Source: CAWHOW01 sp963831005
GTDB taxonomy: Bacteria; Bacteroidota; Bacteroidia; Bacteroidales; CG2-30-32-10
Length of the DNA stretch: 64,000 bases
Assembly: GCA_963831005.1 (NCBI GenBank)
Contig: CAWHOW010000015.1
Span: 232,317 to 296,316 of the forward strand
Direction: 5' to 3'
The position numbers were made by a program, and so were the translations under genes. Positions 61,587-64,000 of this stretch are shown here, piece by piece. The notes beneath the pieces were generated by a model that did not search any database, was not told where the DNA came from, and was given only the letters and a program-made list of their open reading frames with translations. The first letter of the stretch is position 1, and every line of letters begins with the position of its first letter.

Positions 61587-62602
61587 GTTTAATCTACAAG
61601 CGCATACCATATCTGCCGGGAATTACTCATGTAATTAACGATTACTTAGGAGAGATTCGCCCATTTGTAAAGCGAGTGGAGAAACTACACTTAGTAATTC
61701 CAATGGTTTTATTAAAAACAATTGAATGGAGTATTTACAGGTGGTATAAAACTCCAATTAGGAGATTTTACGGAGTGAAGGGAAATGAATTAATTTACAT
61801 GATTACAAATCGCTGTAACGACCGTTGTCCCAAATGCGGAATTTGGGAAAGACCAGAATCCAACAGCCAACATCTAATGATTTCCCATTTCATCAATTGC
61901 CTAAAAAGGCTTCATCACAATTTATATCAGGTTACTTTAACGGGCGGAGAACCATTGTTATTTAAAGACGATGTGTTGCTAATTGCCGAAGAAGCAAAGA
62001 AGTTGAATGTCCCAATTGTAATAGTTTCAAACGGAAGATTTCTTGAAGAAAATTTCTTAAATAAGTATGCTACATTAGGGCACATTCTTGTTATTTCAGT
62101 TGATTCAGTAGAAAAAGAAAAGTGGGATGAATTCAGAGGAAGAAAAAACTTTGACATCGTAATGCCTAAGATTATGCTTGCTAAACAAATCTTAGGTAAC
62201 CAATTGAGGATTCAGTCAGTTCTTTCTAAGGAAACTGAAAATGATATTCCGAAAGTTATTGAGTTTTGCAAGCAACACAATATTCAGCACAATATACAAT
62301 TCTATCAGGACTTTGGCGGACATTGGAATAATCCTTCAACCGAAAAAGTCAACTATGATAATGATACACCATGTGCAGCCCGAAAAAATATTTGTGTTTA
62401 CCCAAATGGTGATGTTGTAAAGTGTTTTGACCATCGTAGAATTCCATTGGCAAAAGAGCCATTAGGTAACATTGCCAAGCAAGACATTATTGAAATACTC
62501 TGCACGAAACGCTCAACTGAAGTATCTAAGATTATGAAGACTTGCAATTTCACTTGCAAAAATATGTCCTGTAACAAACCTCAAACATTCCTTTTCAATT
62601 AA
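61583..62602 (+). CDS. Radical SAM/SPASM-like enzyme
   Basis: 339 residues. An N-terminal extension of about 70 residues precedes the cluster motif CNDRCPKC (C78, C82, C85) and GGEPL (121-125). The C-terminal part has further Cys (C264, C271, C281 around CVYPNGDVVKC; C321, C325, C330), fitting a SPASM/twitch auxiliary cluster. Such enzymes modify peptides or carbohydrates. No precursor peptide is obvious, and a glycosyltransferase and a kinase flank it, so a sugar or small-molecule substrate is inferred. It is coupled on both sides (ATGA, TAATG). Confidence 0.88.
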   Translation: MSLIYKRIPYLPGITHVINDYLGEIRPFVKRVEKLHLVIPMVLLKTIEWSIYRWYKTPIRRFYGVKGNELIYMITNRCNDRCPKCGIWERPESNSQHLMISHFINCLKRLHHNLYQVTLTGGEPLLFKDDVLLIAEEAKKLNVPIVIVSNGRFLEENFLNKYATLGHILVISVDSVEKEKWDEFRGRKNFDIVMPKIMLAKQILGNQLRIQSVLSKETENDIPKVIEFCKQHNIQHNIQFYQDFGGHWNNPSTEKVNYDNDTPCAARKNICVYPNGDVVKCFDHRRIPLAKEPLGNIAKQDIIEILCTKRSTEVSKIMKTCNFTCKNMSCNKPQTFLFN

Positions 62603-63120
62603 TGCAAAAAGAAAAAGCTGACATAATAATTTTTAGAGGTGCTCCTGCTTCAGGCAAATCTCAAGCAGCGAAAAGTTTATCTAAGTTTTTCCCAAAAGGT
62701 GTGAAGTTGGAAATTGACATCTTGCGACAAATGGTAATTTCAGTTGACTGGAAAAACCAAGAGGAGCATATTAATATGTTGCAATTATCAACAAGCTTGG
62801 TTCATGACTTTTTCAAATTAGGTTTCAATCCTGTAATTGTTGTGGACACATTCAGCGGTGATAAGATTAATAAATACCTTGACTGTCTTTATCAATTGGA
62901 CAAAGACCTATCAATAAAAATTTTTGGACTGTTCACTACCGATAACGAGTTGAGAAGAAGATTAGAGTTGCGTTCAAATGGTGAGTTCCGAGATTTCGGA
63001 ATTTGCAAAAGATTAAATGATGATGTTCTTAAAATAAAACACGACACAGAGTATCAAATTGACACAACAGGACTCTTGCCAATGCAGACAGCAGAAATAA
63101 TCTATGGACAACTTAGCTAA
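62602..63120 (+). CDS. P-loop kinase (AAA_33/zeta-toxin-like)
   Basis: 172 residues: Walker A GAPASGKS (13-20), then EIDILRQMV with D39 in the position of the catalytic Asp of zeta-toxin-like kinases, and an Arg-rich lid (RRRLELRSNGEFRDFGICKR). It could phosphorylate a small molecule or sugar. Its ATG overlaps the radical SAM stop (TAATG). A toxin role is less likely because no antitoxin adjoins it. Confidence 0.82.
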   Translation: MQKEKADIIIFRGAPASGKSQAAKSLSKFFPKGVKLEIDILRQMVISVDWKNQEEHINMLQLSTSLVHDFFKLGFNPVIVVDTFSGDKINKYLDCLYQLDKDLSIKIFGLFTTDNELRRRLELRSNGEFRDFGICKRLNDDVLKIKHDTEYQIDTTGLLPMQTAEIIYGQLS

Positions 63121-63402
63121 GGAAAGTATAACAGCAGCTTGCAGTAAATCGTTAGCTTTAAATTTAAAAATGAATAAAAAACACCAATAATACAATCATT
63201 TCCATGTCAACATTAGATATTACACAGGTAGAGCTTAAGCATTTAATTAATGAAACTAATATATGAGCAAAAAAATGATTATTTTTAGGGAATATTTATG
63301 AAGGGAAAAAAATATATAGCTAAAAAACAGCAAGCCAAAAAGATATTGGAAGAACCGCATTTTTGCCGATAAAATATTTTTCTCAAAGAAATTAAAATCA
63401 TC

Positions 63403-63864
63403 ATGAAAAATAAACAACAAAATCAGCCTTCCCCTGAAACATATCTGCGCACGCGGGTAAGAAGTTTGCCAATAGATGCATGCTATGTAAATGAAGGATG
63501 GAAAGATGCAGGAATGGCTTCAGTAATTGTTGCACGCAAACACACTAACGGTAAATACACATTGGGTATTTATCTGGTTGATACTTTTGCATTAGGCACA
63601 AAAGACAGTTTTTACCGCTTTAATGTTGAGCAGCACGAATTGGATGCAATAATTGAAAGAGCATCAATGGATAAAATGGTTAAAACAGATTATTCTCTTG
63701 TTCATAACATTATTTATGGAGCAAATGCATTTGCTGAAGATAATGGTTATAAGCCATGCAAAGAATTTATTCTGACACAATATATACTTGAAGAAGATAC
63801 TGAGGATATTGAATTAATTGAAATTGAATTCGGGAAAGACGGAAAACCTTTTTTAATTTTGTAA
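63403..63864 (+). CDS. Conserved Bacteroidota hypothetical protein, 153 aa
   Basis: SPETYLRTRVRSLPIDACYV, MASVIVARKHTNGKYTLGIY and LEEDTEDIELIEIEFGKDGK are features I recall from a recurring Bacteroidota family without assigned function. No signal peptide or membrane segment. The 282-bp gap before it contains two tiny in-frame peptides (63204-63266 and 63298-63372) that I do not call. It is followed 77 nt later by the start of the last gene. Confidence 0.75.
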   Translation: MKNKQQNQPSPETYLRTRVRSLPIDACYVNEGWKDAGMASVIVARKHTNGKYTLGIYLVDTFALGTKDSFYRFNVEQHELDAIIERASMDKMVKTDYSLVHNIIYGANAFAEDNGYKPCKEFILTQYILEEDTEDIELIEIEFGKDGKPFLIL

Positions 63865-63941
63865 ATCATTATCCTGCCAAATAATTCAACAGGACTCAAG
63901 ACTCAAAGATTATAACACAATATAAACCAAAAATTCAAAAT

Positions 63942-64000
63942 ATGAAAGCGCTACATTCAGAAGGTAAATGTTTATTCTGTGGAGAAACATTTATTAAAGC
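63942..64000 (+). CDS. Start of a gene running off the window, CxxC-containing
   Basis: ATG 63942 opens MKALHSEGKCLFCGETFIKA, with a CLFC motif that could be half of a small zinc finger. A gene with this start following the preceding family is familiar from Bacteroidota genomes. Only 19 codons are visible. Confidence 0.5.
   Translation, partial: MKALHSEGKCLFCGETFIK

Noticed and set aside
62602..63120. P-loop kinase as a zeta toxin
   Set aside because: No epsilon-type antitoxin is adjacent, and coupling to two biosynthetic genes favours a metabolic kinase.
63204..63372. Two short ORFs (20 and 24 residues) after the kinase gene
   Set aside because: They have no ribosome site, no conserved feature and no precursor-like composition; they may be remnants.

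Overview
The window is a stretch of chromosome from a low-GC, probably uncultured member of the Bacteroidota. Support for this comes from several secreted proteins with a signal peptide and a C-terminal type IX secretion (T9SS) sorting domain. Other support is promoters close to the Bacteroidota TTTG-N19/20-TAnnTTTG pattern, a DUF4270 lipoprotein between a short glycogen-synthase-like protein and GlmS, a Bacteroidota-type GGGP synthase, and an S9B dipeptidyl peptidase. No T9SS machinery, rRNA operon or CRISPR array is present.

Layout. 1-19.4 kb is a secreted-protein island: S74/collagen-like tail-fibre proteins, BNR/YCF48-type repeat proteins, a gingipain-like C25 protease and a subtilase, nearly all ending in one of two kinds of T9SS C-terminal domain. 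The island is littered with frameshifts, a chimeric remnant, an orphan C-terminal domain, and a 164-bp miniature element with 15-bp inverted ends and a 3-bp target duplication. 19.4-23.1 kb holds a candidate small RNA, an FN3-like protein, a Cys-rich heptapeptide-repeat ORF and a sigma factor/anti-sigma/TPR set. 23.2-42.5 kb is mostly housekeeping: PPi-type phosphofructokinase, pabA and pabB-pabC, radA, rfaE2-like, a flippase-like membrane protein, panD, panC, a glycogen-synthase-like protein, DUF4270, glmS, a PurF-like amidotransferase, a PHP phosphatase, a MORN-repeat protein and a polyprenyl synthase. 42.8-47.4 kb is accessory: a radical SAM protein, a four-helix-bundle (S23) gene between inverted minisatellite arms, a WL-repeat protein, a 21-bp repeat array, an AbiGi-like protein, and a PIN-domain protein carrying collagen-like repeats and a zinc ribbon. 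47.5-58.8 kb returns to core functions: DPP-IV-like peptidase, GGGP synthase, phosphopantetheinyl transferase, tRNA-Ala(CGC), a GH5-like secreted enzyme, a GT9-UbiX fused frame, an FGE-like secreted protein, tadA and a DrrAB-like ABC exporter. 58.9-64 kb is accessory: another 21-bp array, an intact IS256-family element, and a tightly overlapping GT2 - radical SAM - P-loop kinase operon, then two Bacteroidota-specific genes.

The best candidates for undescribed biology are the AbiGi-like / PIN-collagen-zinc-ribbon pair (45.5-47.4 kb), the GT2-radical SAM-kinase cassette (60.8-63.1 kb), the unrelated repeat arrays that share a 21-bp (heptapeptide) period, and the miniature element at 6.04-6.20 kb. 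Several apparent gene breaks fall at or near short homopolymers and may be sequence errors rather than biology. All family assignments rest on motif recognition by eye; no search was run.
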